DNA of 64,000 nucleotides from Lagopus muta (taxonomy: Eukaryota; Chordata; Aves; Galliformes; Phasianidae). Within the stretch, counting starts at the first letter, position 1, and the number at the start of each line of letters is the position of its first letter. Positions 50,841 through 63,100 of the stretch are shown here, piece by piece. The position numbers and the translations under genes are program-made. A model generated the notes under the pieces. It searched no databases. It saw nothing but the letters and a program-made list of their open reading frames with translations, and had not been told where the DNA came from. Location: positions 46,964,967 through 47,028,966 of the forward strand of contig NC_064437.1 in the NCBI RefSeq assembly GCF_023343835.1, given 5' to 3'.

Positions 50841-53800
50841 GGTCCGGGGCTGGCGGCGGCGCACCGCGGCGTCCGTCCCGCGGTCACTTCCTCGGCCCGT
50901 CCGGAGACCCGCTCCTCAGCCCGCCCCCCGCCCGCCCCGCCGCCGGCCAGCACCGCCCCTGGGGCCGCTCCGAGCGCAGCTCCGGCCCCGACGGCGGCGC
51001 CCTCGGGCTTACCGCGACGGCAGGTCCTCGCTCGTACTAACAGCGCACAGGCTGAGCCCCGGCCGTTCCTTCCTGCTCTAGCACTGCTCGTTTTCGCTTT
51101 CCAGCGCTTTTAAAACCCACGTGCAGCGGAGCTACCTAAAAGCGAGCGTTTAGGATGACCACTTATATCTTCTCTGGGATTCTCTCGAACTGTCTATGTT
51201 CCTCCTTCCAGCTAAAGCTGCTCCGACTCCGCAGGGCTTAGCACTGGCTGGAGGGATGGGAACAGAAGAGTCCGATACAGTGGAAAGAGAGCAGGTGAAC
51301 ATGAAACGGTAATAACAAGGAGTACAGTGGTTAAAATCACAGCTGTCAGCCAGGAAAGGTGGAAAACACAAGAATCAGAGAGGACACGCCTTGGTGCCCT
51401 TAGATTCACCAGCGTCCAGATGACTGTGCTCATACTGAGAGCAGCAGAAAGGTTCCAAAGGTTCTGCTGGAGCTCAGAAAATAGGGCTCAATTTAGTTTG
51501 TCACTTAGGACAAACCAATAGATTCTGCTTAAATAATTATTTCAGATTATTCCCTTGCAAACTTGGATAAAAAAAAAAAATACATACAACACATTGTGTA
51601 TATATACGTATATATTTATGTATTCAGAAATACATTTCTTTACTGAGAACCAGTGAAGTCTTCATCATTGCACTTTGGTAAAGCAAACACCGACTGCCCT
51701 ACAGCCTGGTTTCCCAGTGAAGAAAAAGTCACTCACGTGGAGCACACTGTGCATGCAGCTCACTGCCATGAGCACTGACAGCAGAGCACAGCAGTTAGCT
51801 AATCACACACAGCAAGAACCGAGTCTGTTTCCTGCTTATCCATTCAATCTCCAAACCTTTCTTTGCCTAAAACTTACTCTAAGCTTGCAAAATAACTACA
51901 TACTACGGCTTGCCTTCCAAAAACTGGCAGTTTTCTCCTACAATAATTATTAGGACAAACAAAAAAATCCTGAGGGTACAGCCTAAGGAGAAAGTGAAGG
52001 CATGCAGAGAAGAAGTCAGCACTTCCCCAATTGAATTCGAAGTATGTAAAATAGAATAAAGACCTGGGTGCTGGAAAAATTTGCAGCTACAGAATCTACA
52101 TTTATAAGGGACAAAAATCTGCCAGTTGGAAGCTATTTTCTTCTAATTTTTTGATATAATGGAATAATACTCATATATTCAGAAACAGATATAAGAAAGA
52201 ATAGATGGATTAGTATATATATGACTTAATAATTATTATTCCACAGTTACTGCTATTTCTCTTGTAAATCTGTTTAATCTCAGAATAAAAAGTGAAAAAA
52301 AACTCAAAATCATCTCTGGTGTCAGATTAGGATTTAAACGTGCTCTTTGAAACAAGTTTTAAATTATTTCTCCCTTTAGAGCTCTGCAGCATCATATAAG
52401 CAGCTAGCAATATCATCTTCTTGCTTAATGAGAATCCATGGGATTTCTCTGCCTGCATCAGTGTCACCTGGGATGCTATTTGATTTATTCAGTGTAAAAC
52501 ACAGGAAATCCTTTTAGCCTCTGAAATAAAATTAATGTGCCTCCCCAAAGTAACTGTCAGTGCTCTGTTGCAGCAAACTTCACAACAACCTCCTCCTGAA
52601 AAATTACAACAGAATGCTTTACACACACTTGGAACCAAAACGTGTCAGTCTCACTTCAATGCATGGAAAAAGAAGTTGTAGGTTGGGAAAAAGTAAAAGA
52701 AATGCCTTACTGTCCTACTGAGGAAGAGCCAGGTTGTCTCTCTGCAAGTCAGGCTCTCGGTCCTCATTTAAGACTGCAGCTCCAGCACAGCAGCTCATGC
52801 AAAGAAAAACAAATTTCACCACTTCAATTCAAGGAAAACCTGAGCCTTGCTGAGTCAGTTCTTCATTAGAAATCAGCATGATCTGCACCTTTCTCACAGG
52901 AATAGCACTACTTAACCCACCCTGCAGTGTAAGAACCATTTTCCCGTGGACTTCAAGAGCATTCATCACATGTTTTCTGTTTCTACCTCCAGTTCCCCTA
53001 TGGGTAATAACCCAATGACCTTCTGCTTCCAGTTCTACAATTCCTTTTTTAGCTACCAGCACATTTCCGACACTGACTAAAGCAGCACTTGACACGAAGA
53101 TATGTCACTTGCTTTTCCTTGCTCCAAAATCTGTCCCACAAAATTCACCACAGAGGTCAGATCATGTAGCAGGTTTAATTGCTAAAGCTGTTGCTCAAAA
53201 CCAGTTTGCTGATGTTAAGGGCAATTTGATTTGTCTGATAGGGAGACAGGACAGGCTTCGATCCTCAAAGCAGACAAATATACGTAACTCCCTACATCTG
53301 TAACATGGGAAAGATTTTCTCTTGCCTCCCTTTTATATGGTAAAATCTCAGAATCTTTAGAGATCTTACTGCATAAGATGCTTTGAAATTCTTTAAAGCC
53401 AAAAGAAGAAAATTTAGCCACACCTTACCTATCCAAATTTTTAGCTTTTTTAGCTTTTTGGCTTCACGTTGCTTAACACAGCCATTAATTTCCCTGGCTT
53501 ATCACAGCAGAATTACTTAAGATAGCAGAACCTCAAATAAAAAGGATTTATCAGCAATAGATGCACCTCTTCCTTACTGATGTAAAAGGAGGCACATAAC
53601 CTGTGCTGAGCTTTGCAGATGGGCCTTGCAGCTGCATTTGACAGTCTCAAATAAATGAAAATCAGGAGAAATAACGGTTCCTGGAAATAGCTTCCTTTCT
53701 GCACCTCACATTTGATCAATCCCACGTATAAGGGCAGATAAGAATCTGAAAACAAAATGCAATTATTTAACAGTAAAATAGAATTGCCTTTGTCTCTAAC

Positions 53801-55058
53801 TGCACAACAGTACCTTAGTACTAAGTGCTTAGATTAGAGAAATTTACAGTAGTATCTGCCACTACACACTTTCTTTCCCCCCCAGCACAAGCATGAGACC
53901 TTCCAGAAAATGAAAGCAACAAGTGAGACCTTCCTGCATACAACGAACACCACCTAAGCACATGAGACGGACAGGACTCCCATACAGTTAAGCACAGTAG
54001 TACCTAAGCAGCCTCACAAAGAACAGGCTAAGAGAACCATCAAGAGCATTAATGTTACTCCCTTACTCCTACTTGTTCAATACTAGCAGCCCTAACTCAG
54101 GACTCTCAGTAAAGAGCTCTCTCCCACTTATGCTCAGTAGACTTTGTATCAACAGAACAACAAAAAAAGTCCCTAGAGCAAAGCAAAAGGAATAAAACAG
54201 AACATTCCATTTATTAGCAAATACTTCGAGGCTTACAGACAAGAAAGCTTTTATTGAAAAAGAGAAATAGCTAATTTAAAGCCACAGCACTATACAGCAG
54301 CTGAATTAAATGTTTTACCAGAGGTCCAACCCCATACAGTAACAGGCCACAGCTGTTCTGATCAGCCTCACCTGTGACTTCCACCCCACACCCTTTACTC
54401 TCAAAGTCCCAGAGCTCACTTTAAGCTCTAGTCTCAGCATTCGATATGTGCATTAGAGGCTCATTTGTTTGTTTTGTTATTACGTGTATCTTTTTCAAAC
54501 CTTATCTTTCACCTTACCTCCTACATACCCCTCAAACCCCTACATACCTACTGTAGGTAACCTCATTTCTATTTCTAGGCCCTTCTCTAGTTCCCCTTTA
54601 TAAGTAGTTCCCTTGGGCCTAGTGGTACGTTTATTTTAGCCCCATCTCCTTTTGTTCTGCACGTTTCCCAGGAAGACGCTGGATCTGCTTCACGTGCGAC
54701 ATTTCCCGGCGCTGCGGGCGCCCCTACCGCCAGCACGCGGCCCTACACCTGACGGGCAGGACGTTCCCTCATAGAGCAGCCTGCACTTCCTGCTCCTTAC
54801 CATTCGCCTCTCCCTTTTTAACGGATTACGACTAGAGGGGACTGATCGGGGGGAGAAAAGGGACAAAGCGAATTTAACCGCACCGAAATCGTCAATCTGC
54901 CAGCGCTACGCGCGCACTTCCGCCCGCCTCCAACATGGCGCCGTACCCTCGCCTCAGACCGCAGCGGAGGCGCCGCGCGGGCTTCTGGCCGCACGCACGT
55001 ACGATGTTACGTCATCGCGTCGGTGCGCGTGCGCGCAGGCGGCACGTGGCGGCGCAGC
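50841..55058. other. Head-to-head spacer between PIK3AP1 and NOLC1
   Basis: Promoter islands occupy both ends. Between about 51200 and 54600 the sequence is AT-rich with a short TATATA/ACGTA low-complexity patch near 51570-51625. A minus-strand open frame of 88 codons at 52829-53095 is unassigned. No repeat family was recognised. Confidence 0.7.
50885..50893 (-). promoter_or_regulatory. PU.1/ETS-like site upstream of the PIK3AP1 start
   Basis: The minus strand reads GAGGAAGTG, matching the purine-rich PU.1 core, about 45 bases upstream of the start codon. BCAP is expressed in B cells and myeloid cells, where PU.1 acts; occupancy here is inference. Confidence 0.5.
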
Positions 55059-55169
55059 ATGGCGGAGCGGCGAGCGGTGCCCAGCGACCTCTTCCCCTTC
55101 GTGCTCGCCTTCCTGCGCGAGAACCGCTTCGAGGGCGCCGCGCGCGCCTTCGCCAAGGAGGCGGCGGCG
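55059..55169 (+). CDS. NOLC1: NOLC1 exon 1 (LisH motif)
   Basis: 111 nt, 37 codons, ATG in context agcATGG, ending phase 0 at donor gtgagc. It encodes [20 protein letters not shown] and the rest of the LisH helix pair. Confidence 0.96.
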
Positions 55170-57109
55170 GTGAGCGGGGCCGGGGTGGGTGAAGGGAGGG
55201 TGAGGGGATGGAGCGGAGCGTGATGTGTAGTGTGTCCCTGCACTTGCGGCTAACGCGTGTCCGCGTGTCTCCGCAGAAGGAGCAGGACCCCAACGCCGCC
55301 TCGCTGCTGGACATCTTCAGCTACTGGGTGAAGTGAGTGCTGCCCGGGGGCGGGGGGCTTTTGCTAGGGGCTGTTCCCCGGAGCTCCTTCCATCCGTCTG
55401 TTTCCCTGCAGGTCTCCTGCCGCCAGGAAAAGGAAGCTCGTGTCCAACGGGCCTCAGGCAAAGCGGACGGCTGCCTCGAGCAGCAGTGAGAGCTCCAGTG
55501 AGGAGGAGGAGGAGGCGGCGGCCCCGCCTGCCAAGAAGCCGGGTGAGGGGGAAAGGGGCCGCGTTGGGTTGGGAACCTGACCCTGCTCTGGGTACGGCAT
55601 GGTGGCTGTGGCTCAGTTGAAGCGATTCTGCTACTGTCAGGGAGCAGGGTCACGATCTGGTCTTAGAGCTGTGGAATCGTAAAGGCTGGGAAAGACCACT
55701 GAAATCATGTACTCCATCAACCCACCCCCACTATGCCCACTAACCATGTCCCTCAGTGCACAGCTCTGTGTTTTTGAACGCACCCTGGGCAGTCTGTGCC
55801 GGTGCATTGCCACTTTTTCAGAGAAGAAGTTTTTCTTAATATCCAACCTCAACTCCTTTGGTACAATTTGAGGCCATTTTCTCTCATTCTATCATCACTT
55901 TTACCTGAGAGATCTCCCTAGTCCTGATGACTGCACTGTTTCTGATATGAGTTAGGATGCCATTGATGGTTCAGCCAAGTGTCAGCCAACACCCCCAGAT
56001 CTTTTTCCTCCATGCCACTTGCCAGCCACTCTGCCCCAAACCTGTAGCGATGTATGGGGTTCTTGCAGTCAGTGCTCAGGACCTGTTGCTTGGTTGTCTT
56101 GAAGCTCATAGAGCTGGCCTCAACACATTGATGCTATTTATCATCAGATCCTTCTGTAGGGCCTTCCTACCCTCAGGCAGATTAACACTTCCTCCCAGCT
56201 TGGTGTCATCTGCAAACTTACTGAGGATGCACTCAATCCCTCAATCTTCTTTCTGGCAGCTCTACTGCCTGCGCTTCCCATTTCTGTTTGTGGTACGTTT
56301 TCATTCCCAGTGAGCATGAGCTCGTTATGTAGATACAAGTTAAAATCTGTAGCACAGTACTGCAGTGGTTCCTTTTGGAAGTCTGCAGCGGTTTATTGTT
56401 GATGCTGGAGGGTATTCAGCATTGACGGCAATTTCAATATTCTCTCAGTTTGTGGGAGTGCTTCTTATGTGGGGTGTTGTTGCTGATAAGTCTGCTCTTA
56501 AAAATGTGAGTAATAAGGGATGGATGAATCTAGAACTATTTTGGATTCTTCTACTGCTCTGTGTATTGCAAACAGAACCCTGGGTCAATCTTACAATCTT
56601 CAGGCATAGTTTACTGAATTTAATAGATCATTTTAACGTGATATAATACTAATACAGGATATATGTGTGTGGGAAGTGTGGATTAGCTGATCAATATATT
56701 TTTTTCCTTTACTTGCAGCTAAAGCAACAGCTGTAACAAAGACAAAAGCAGTTCCTCCAGCCAAGAAAGCAAAGAGCAGCAGCGAGGACTCTAGTGATGA
56801 TTCGGACTCGGAGGAGGAGGAGGAGAAGAAGCCAGCAAAGGTCAGCCTTCCTTTCTAGCCTCTTTACTACATGCTAGATAACGGTGAATGATAGCAAATT
56901 TGACCACCAAAATTGTTACTGACAGTGAGCTTGCTTTCATAAACTGCAAAGAACCTGGACTTCTGGAGATACAATGTAATGAGATGTTTCTGCAATTGAC
57001 AGTGTACTGCTTGGATGGATCCTCTGAAAAATTAATTTCATGTCTAACAGCTATTTGTTTCACATCCATGTTTGCTCATGGCTCTTTTCCCAAGACTATC
57101 AGTGCTTGC

Positions 57110-57146
<37 letters not shown>

Positions 57147-60100
57147 AAGAGAGAGATTATTTACAGCTTATACGCATGTATAAATAGAGAATTTTCTCTT
57201 TTCCTTTTTCACTGCTGCCATGGTCTTGAGAAGGAGAGGCAGGAAAAATAGTATTACACTTGAAGGGGCAAACCAAGGTTGCCTCATCAATGTTTTCGGT
57301 CTTTGAACTTGTCTGATCCCCAGAGAGAAGAGAACCCAGTGTTAGTGTCAGATTGTCCTTCTTTGGAAGGGGAAGAACTGGAGACTGAAGAGTAAAGAAC
57401 ATATCCTGTGTGCTTCTGTGAGGCTTCCCAGAGCAAAACTGGAAACAAAAACATTATTCAGAGATTTTCAAACACCAGCTGTTAGGCTGTGAGGTTTCCA
57501 TCTGTTTAAACTTCCTGTACGTGTACCATTTATTAGCCTCTTTTATTTGCTATAAGGGCTACTTAGTTTTCTTCCTTTCGTTTAGAAAGGCACAAAACCC
57601 GCAGTAAAACCAGCTGTAACCAAAATCCAGCCTCAGAAGAAAGCAGAGAGCTCCAGCTCTGACTCAAGCAGCTCAGATGAAGAAGCACCAAAGAAACAGC
57701 CACCAAAACCAGCGACACCTAAAGCAGGTATCTCCCTTATTGCATATTGTGAGTCTGTGTGCGCAAAAAGCTAGAGGAGTGAGGCATACTTGTTAACATA
57801 GTTTTCAAATCTGCTGTCTCTGCCATTTTTATTCTCAAGCAGTCTACTTCCGACATGGAGCATGCGTAGAACTGATTGTAAATGAAACATCAAGTCAGAA
57901 ATGATACATCAGGTCATAAAGGCTGTATTATTTGCATAAGTAGCTGCAATCAGCAACCTTAGTTGCTTATGTTATGCTTTTATCAGTGTATTCCCCTAAC
58001 GTGCAGAGCTGGAAGAAGTTAACAATACTTAGTCTTTGGTCATGGAAGTATTAACAAGTTAGAGTGGACATCTTACAGAAAATCATCCCTAAACTTGAAG
58101 AAGAGTAAGAATAAAAAGTTTACAGTACTTACCATAATGGTTCCTTATTATCTTTTCCCGTGTTTTTCTCTTTATGATACTTTATGCTGAATGTAATGAC
58201 TCCTCATTTCTCAGAGCATATGTTCTAGTATTGCTTTTCACTTGTCCCAAAAGGAAATAAAGCTGCTCAAGCAACCACCAAAGTGGTCAATGGGAAAGCA
58301 CCAAGCAGCAGCAGCAGTAGCAGCAGTAGTGAAGATTCTGATGAGAAAAAGGCTGCGCCGAAAAAGGTAAATTGGACTTTGAAAGAGTTTTAAAGTGCTA
58401 TAGTAACGTAGTAAGACTGGATGTATCTCTGTCTTTTAGAGTATGCGCACATACTGCATGGAAGCTGAGTAAAGTATTCATGGCTATTAAACAGTTGTGG
58501 GGTTTTTGTTTTATTGTTTTTTTTTTTTTTTTTTATGGTGGGATTATGCCATAGAATTATAGAATGGCCCAGGTTTGAAGGGACCCTAACGATCATTGAG
58601 CTCCAAGCCTCATACCGTGGGCCATTTGCCACCCACCAGATCAGACTGCCCAGGATCCCATCCAACCTGGCCTTCAGGGATGGGGTATCCACAGCTTCTC
58701 TGCTGCCAGGTCCTCACCACCCTCTGTGTAACATTCCTAGCAGAACATGACCTAACATGTCCTGTCCATGCCCTGACTTTCCACTGCCACTTCTACAGGA
58801 AAATGTCTTCTTATGTTTTAACCATATAGTCTCCCTTGTACATTCATTTTGCATCAATTCTCTGTGCTTAGCTACCTGTGCTCTTCAGCCAGATTAGCTC
58901 TCAGTTAAGAATTCATGTAGCAGAAAATAACAGCAGAGTGGCCGTGATGTGATACTCATGTGTTTCCTGGAATTTGCATGTGAGAATCTTCATTAATTTT
59001 CTTCCTTTATGTTCAAAATTTGCTGCCTCTTAAGTGAGACATATAGTTAGAGATGTGCATCCAACTGTCCACCCAAGTTTTCCATAGCATGTGCTTGGTT
59101 TTTTTTTTGATCTGTATTTCTTTCCTTCTTGTGTTAAGGCTGTTCCCAAGAAATCTGTGCCCAAACCTGTAGCCACACAGTCATGTCCAGGGAAAACCAA
59201 ACCTGCCAAGGAAAGTTCAAGTAGTGAAGACTCTTCTGACAGTTCAGATGATGAAAAGCCACCTGCAAAAAAAAAGCCAAAGTCTGGTAAATGCTAGATA
59301 CCATTGTTCTATCTGGGAGAGTACTTCTTTTAGGATGGCAGGACTTAACAGCTGACAGCCAAAGGCAAATTTTGCTGCACGCAAACTTCTAAGTGCTGCT
59401 GGTTTTGTGAACCAGAAACATAGCAGCTTGTTTCATGTGTGCTTTTGGGACCAAGCTTAAAATTCGGACCTTCTCTCAGCAGAGGATGGAAAGCGGTGGA
59501 GATTCTGAGATTCGGTTTACTTGTCTGCATATCCACTGTTCAGATGGCCTTTTAAGGCCCTTAAAGGTTTCCTGTCTGTCAGGATTTGGGAATTCATTTG
59601 CCTGTGATTTGGCTATCCTGTAACTGCAGTTTTTAAGTTGTTTTAATTTTTCTCTGAAGTATCCAGGGCTGTTAAGTTGTGGTCTTATGGATGGTCTGAT
59701 GGACTGAATGAGTCTCTGTTCAATACAGTACAGTGCTCCTAGTGTTCCCTAAGAGGGTAGCTAAACTTACAGTAGAAGCAGTGGGTAGCAGTGAAGTAAG
59801 TGTAACATTTGAAATTACATGCTGATATCTTTGTACATAAAAGAGAGGTGTAAATGGAACCAAGAAGCAGAAGTGATTTATTCTAACTATAGCGTCTTAG
59901 ATATGCTGCTTGTGTTACCGTATGGGCATCTGAATGCTGTTTCTCTGCAGGTCAGTACAGTGCTGTACCACCACCTCAAGCTGTGCAGACAAAGAAAGTT
60001 CTTGCCAAGGCTCCAGTGAAAAAGGCTGACAGCAGTGACTCTTCAGAAAGTAGTGATGAGGAAGAACAGATGCCTCCAAAGGGAGGAACGGGTATGTTGT

Positions 60101-63100
60101 GAGCAGGAGGCTTCAGAAGAATTGTTACACAGTGTAATCAGTGTTATGGCCATCTTTTGGGTTCCATGAAAAAGGCATATGACAAGTCTGTGTTACTATT
60201 GGCTTCTCTGAAAATTTCTGAGTAATTGGAAGCTATCTCATATAGAACACAGTGTATGTGACTGTGCAGATTGGGTTATTTACACATGTTGGTTTGAAAA
60301 GTCATAGGGATCTTGTTTCATGAGGATGAGTCAGGCCCACTGCTGAAACTGGCCAGGTTCTTGCTTGGCTTCTAGGGTGCTGACTGAATTACTAGTATAC
60401 TGAACAGGGAACTTTCTGGGAAGATTTGAACCTCAGGACAAAGGTTTTGTGTAAATATGACCTGTATTAATTTTAGACTTGCTCTTGCAGGCAAAGCAGC
60501 AGTAGCTAAAACAATCGTTACCCCAAAAAGCAAAGCTGTGACTGCAAAGAAGGCTGAATCCAGTTCAGACAGTGACTCAGGTAATTCAAGAAATCATTTT
60601 GTTTTCTGTTGATGTTTTTGTTGGCTAAGGTGGTTTGCCATGGTGTATCTGTGGAAAAACCTTTAGTATATGAGCTTAAAAGTTTTGCAGTCTCCACAAG
60701 TTGTGAAATTGAGAAAGAGCCTGCTGTGCAGGGCACATCCTGATCATGAGGCACAGCAGAGAGACTGTGTTGCCAGGTGGGAAGGGTGGAGGCATTGTGT
60801 TTCTCCAGGAAGGTTCATGGTTAATCTTGTGTCCATATCTTAAGCTTTTCACTTTCTGTTATCCTGTTATGGGCTTTGAGAGAAGCTTTGAAAATAAGAT
60901 AGAAAAACCTACTACCACCATACCAAGCTTAATTCTATCCATAAATAAATGGATAAAGTTGCTTTCTAATGCGGCCCAGCATACCATGTTTTTTTCCTCC
61001 TGTTTAAAGGTCTCCTGATTTGTTTATCTCAACATTTCTAATGCTGCAGTAGGGTTGTGAGTGTTAGCAGCCTGTCTGTCTGCAGACAGCTAGCACTAGA
61101 CTGTGTGATCCTTTAACAAGTGTCAGGAGATCTGTGTTTTCTGTTTGTTATTGTCTAGTTTTTCAGAAATGAACAGTGATTTCTTTACTGTTGTGAAAAA
61201 GGTGTTCAGAGGTGTTGGAATAGATCAAGCGTAGTGTTCCAGGTTACTGTCAGACAGGTGTAATTGTGCACAGAAATCCCCAGTCTCAGTAGTGGAATGT
61301 TGCTAAGCACCTTTGACATAGCAAGTAGAATACTGAGCTCCTGTCCTATTGCCTCTTCACAGTTCCTGCATCCTTAATTTCTTGCTTGTTATTTGATCTT
61401 TATTGATTATTTTCTTAATGTTTCTTCTTCTTGAGTTTGTTTTTGGTGATATTTGCAATTTCTTTTCCAGTCCCTTACTATTACTATAAATTATACGTAA
61501 TAAGATATATTTAACATATGAATCCTATTTAGCAAATATTTATCTGCTTTTTTGTGCATGCTTTAATAAATAGCTTAAATTTCTATTTGTGTTCACTTCT
61601 CCCAAGAAGGAAGATAGGTGCAAAGTTGAGTGCTGTCCCCTGCCCGCTTGGGAAGCGTTCATCAGATGCTTCTTATTGCAAGTTATCTGTGGTTCCACAC
61701 ATAGCCACCACCGGTGTCACTGTTTATTTTCTCATGAGTTACATACATGTCATTACTAAAGTAACTTGTACCCCAAGGTTATTAGCTGAAAGAATGTACT
61801 ACTTCTGTCCAGATTCTAGCTCTGAAGATGAGAAGAAGGTAGGGAGTAAGCTCTCAGCTAAACAACCTGTGATAAAGAATGCTTCCAAACCAGCAAAAGC
61901 AGCTGCCAAGCCTGGACAAGCAAAGAAGGACTCCAGCTCCTCCTCAGACAGCTCAGGTATTGGGATAAAAGAAAAAAGAATTATTGTGTGTGTATTGTAC
62001 TTGCGAAATCTGTGTTTCCAGCCAGGGTGTGAGGTTGCATTTGGATAGGGATTGCCCACTGCTGTGTTGCTTCAATCAATTAAAGAAGTGTACTGTGACA
62101 GCACTGAGTTTGTTAACTTCATGTTGAAGGAGTAGGGCTGAGTCTTGAATTCTCGTTTCCATTCTAGATTCTGATAGCTCTCACAAGAAGGTGCCTGTGA
62201 AACCTGCAGGTAAAACAGCAACCCCTGCAGGTAAAACAGCAACCCCTGCAGCAAAGAAGCCACAAGCTACTGCAAAGAAAGCACAAAGTAGCTCTGATTC
62301 AGATAGCAGTTCCAGCAGCTCTGAGGAGGAGAAGAAGAAGAAAGCCCCTCCAGCTAAATTAGCTAGCAAAACAAGTAAGCCAATGTCCAAACCAATCCCA
62401 GTGCCCAAAGCAAGCAGTTCTGACTCCGAGAGCTCAAGCAGTGAGGAAGAAAAGAAACCAGCAGTGAAACCAGTCAACAAATCTACGGGTGCAGCAAAAG
62501 CAACTGCAGGGAAGAAAGCAGCTGCATCTAGCAGTAGTAGCTCTTCTGATAGTTCCAGCGAAGAGGATGAGAAGCCCAAAAAATCTGGGAAAGGGGCACA
62601 AAACACTTCTCAGACTGCTGCCTCCACAGAGAAAGCAAAAGCATCCACACCAGCAGCCAAGAACCAGAAGTCTAAGCCAGCTGGTGACAGCAGTAGCAGC
62701 AGTGAAAGCAGTTCTGAAGAGGAGAAAGGAAAAGCAAACGGAGGTATTGCCTATGGTCTGGGAAGTGGGATCATCAGTCAATATGTTACAGAGCTGAACA
62801 TGAGTGGGAGCCTTTTTTAAATGGTGTTCAATCTACTTTCTGTGTTATGTTATGCTATCTGCTGCAGTACAGAGAGGGAAGAACCACTTCTTAATTTACT
62901 GTTCCTTTTTGTCTATGTTATGTATCTCCTGGCAGAGGAATTTATGATGACATGAAACCCACTTTGTACAGTTGTTATTAGTTGCTGTCTGTGCATTTAT
63001 TAGTTATTAGTAACACTATGCAGACTGCTGGGGGACCTCAATCTGTATTGTGAATGGATCACCACAGGTGTAGCCCCAGTGCACAATCTCAGTTTTGTAT

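Larger units (their letters stand above)
50600..51110. promoter_or_regulatory. CpG island and promoter of PIK3AP1
   Basis: Dense CG dinucleotides around the start exon of PIK3AP1, with moderately CpG-rich flanks from about 50300. No TATA box is obvious. Transcription runs leftward. Confidence 0.8.
54680..55560. promoter_or_regulatory. CpG island and promoter of NOLC1
   Basis: GC-rich block covering the upstream region and exons 1 to 3. Upstream of the ATG are an ETS-type CACTTCCG (54915-54922), a YY1-like CAACATGGCGCC (54931-54942) and a CRE-like TTACGTCA (55007-55014). This combination is typical of housekeeping genes. The YY1-like site contains an ATG in good context, out of frame with NOLC1. 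Confidence 0.8.
56841..58253 (+). other. NOLC1 introns 4 and 5
   Basis: Introns at 56841-57585 and 57728-58253. Intron 4 contains a TTTTC/poly(T) tract at 57110-57146. Nothing else is recognised. Confidence 0.8.

Noticed and set aside
54935-55192. Alternative NOLC1 N-terminus starting at the upstream ATG.
   Set aside because: The frame is shifted relative to the LisH motif and cannot join exon 2 correctly; the start at 55059 gives the conserved N-terminus.
60092-60490. Possible C/D-box snoRNA in NOLC1 intron 8 (GATGAG followed by CTGA).
   Set aside because: The boxes are too close together, there is no terminal stem, and no second box pair is present.
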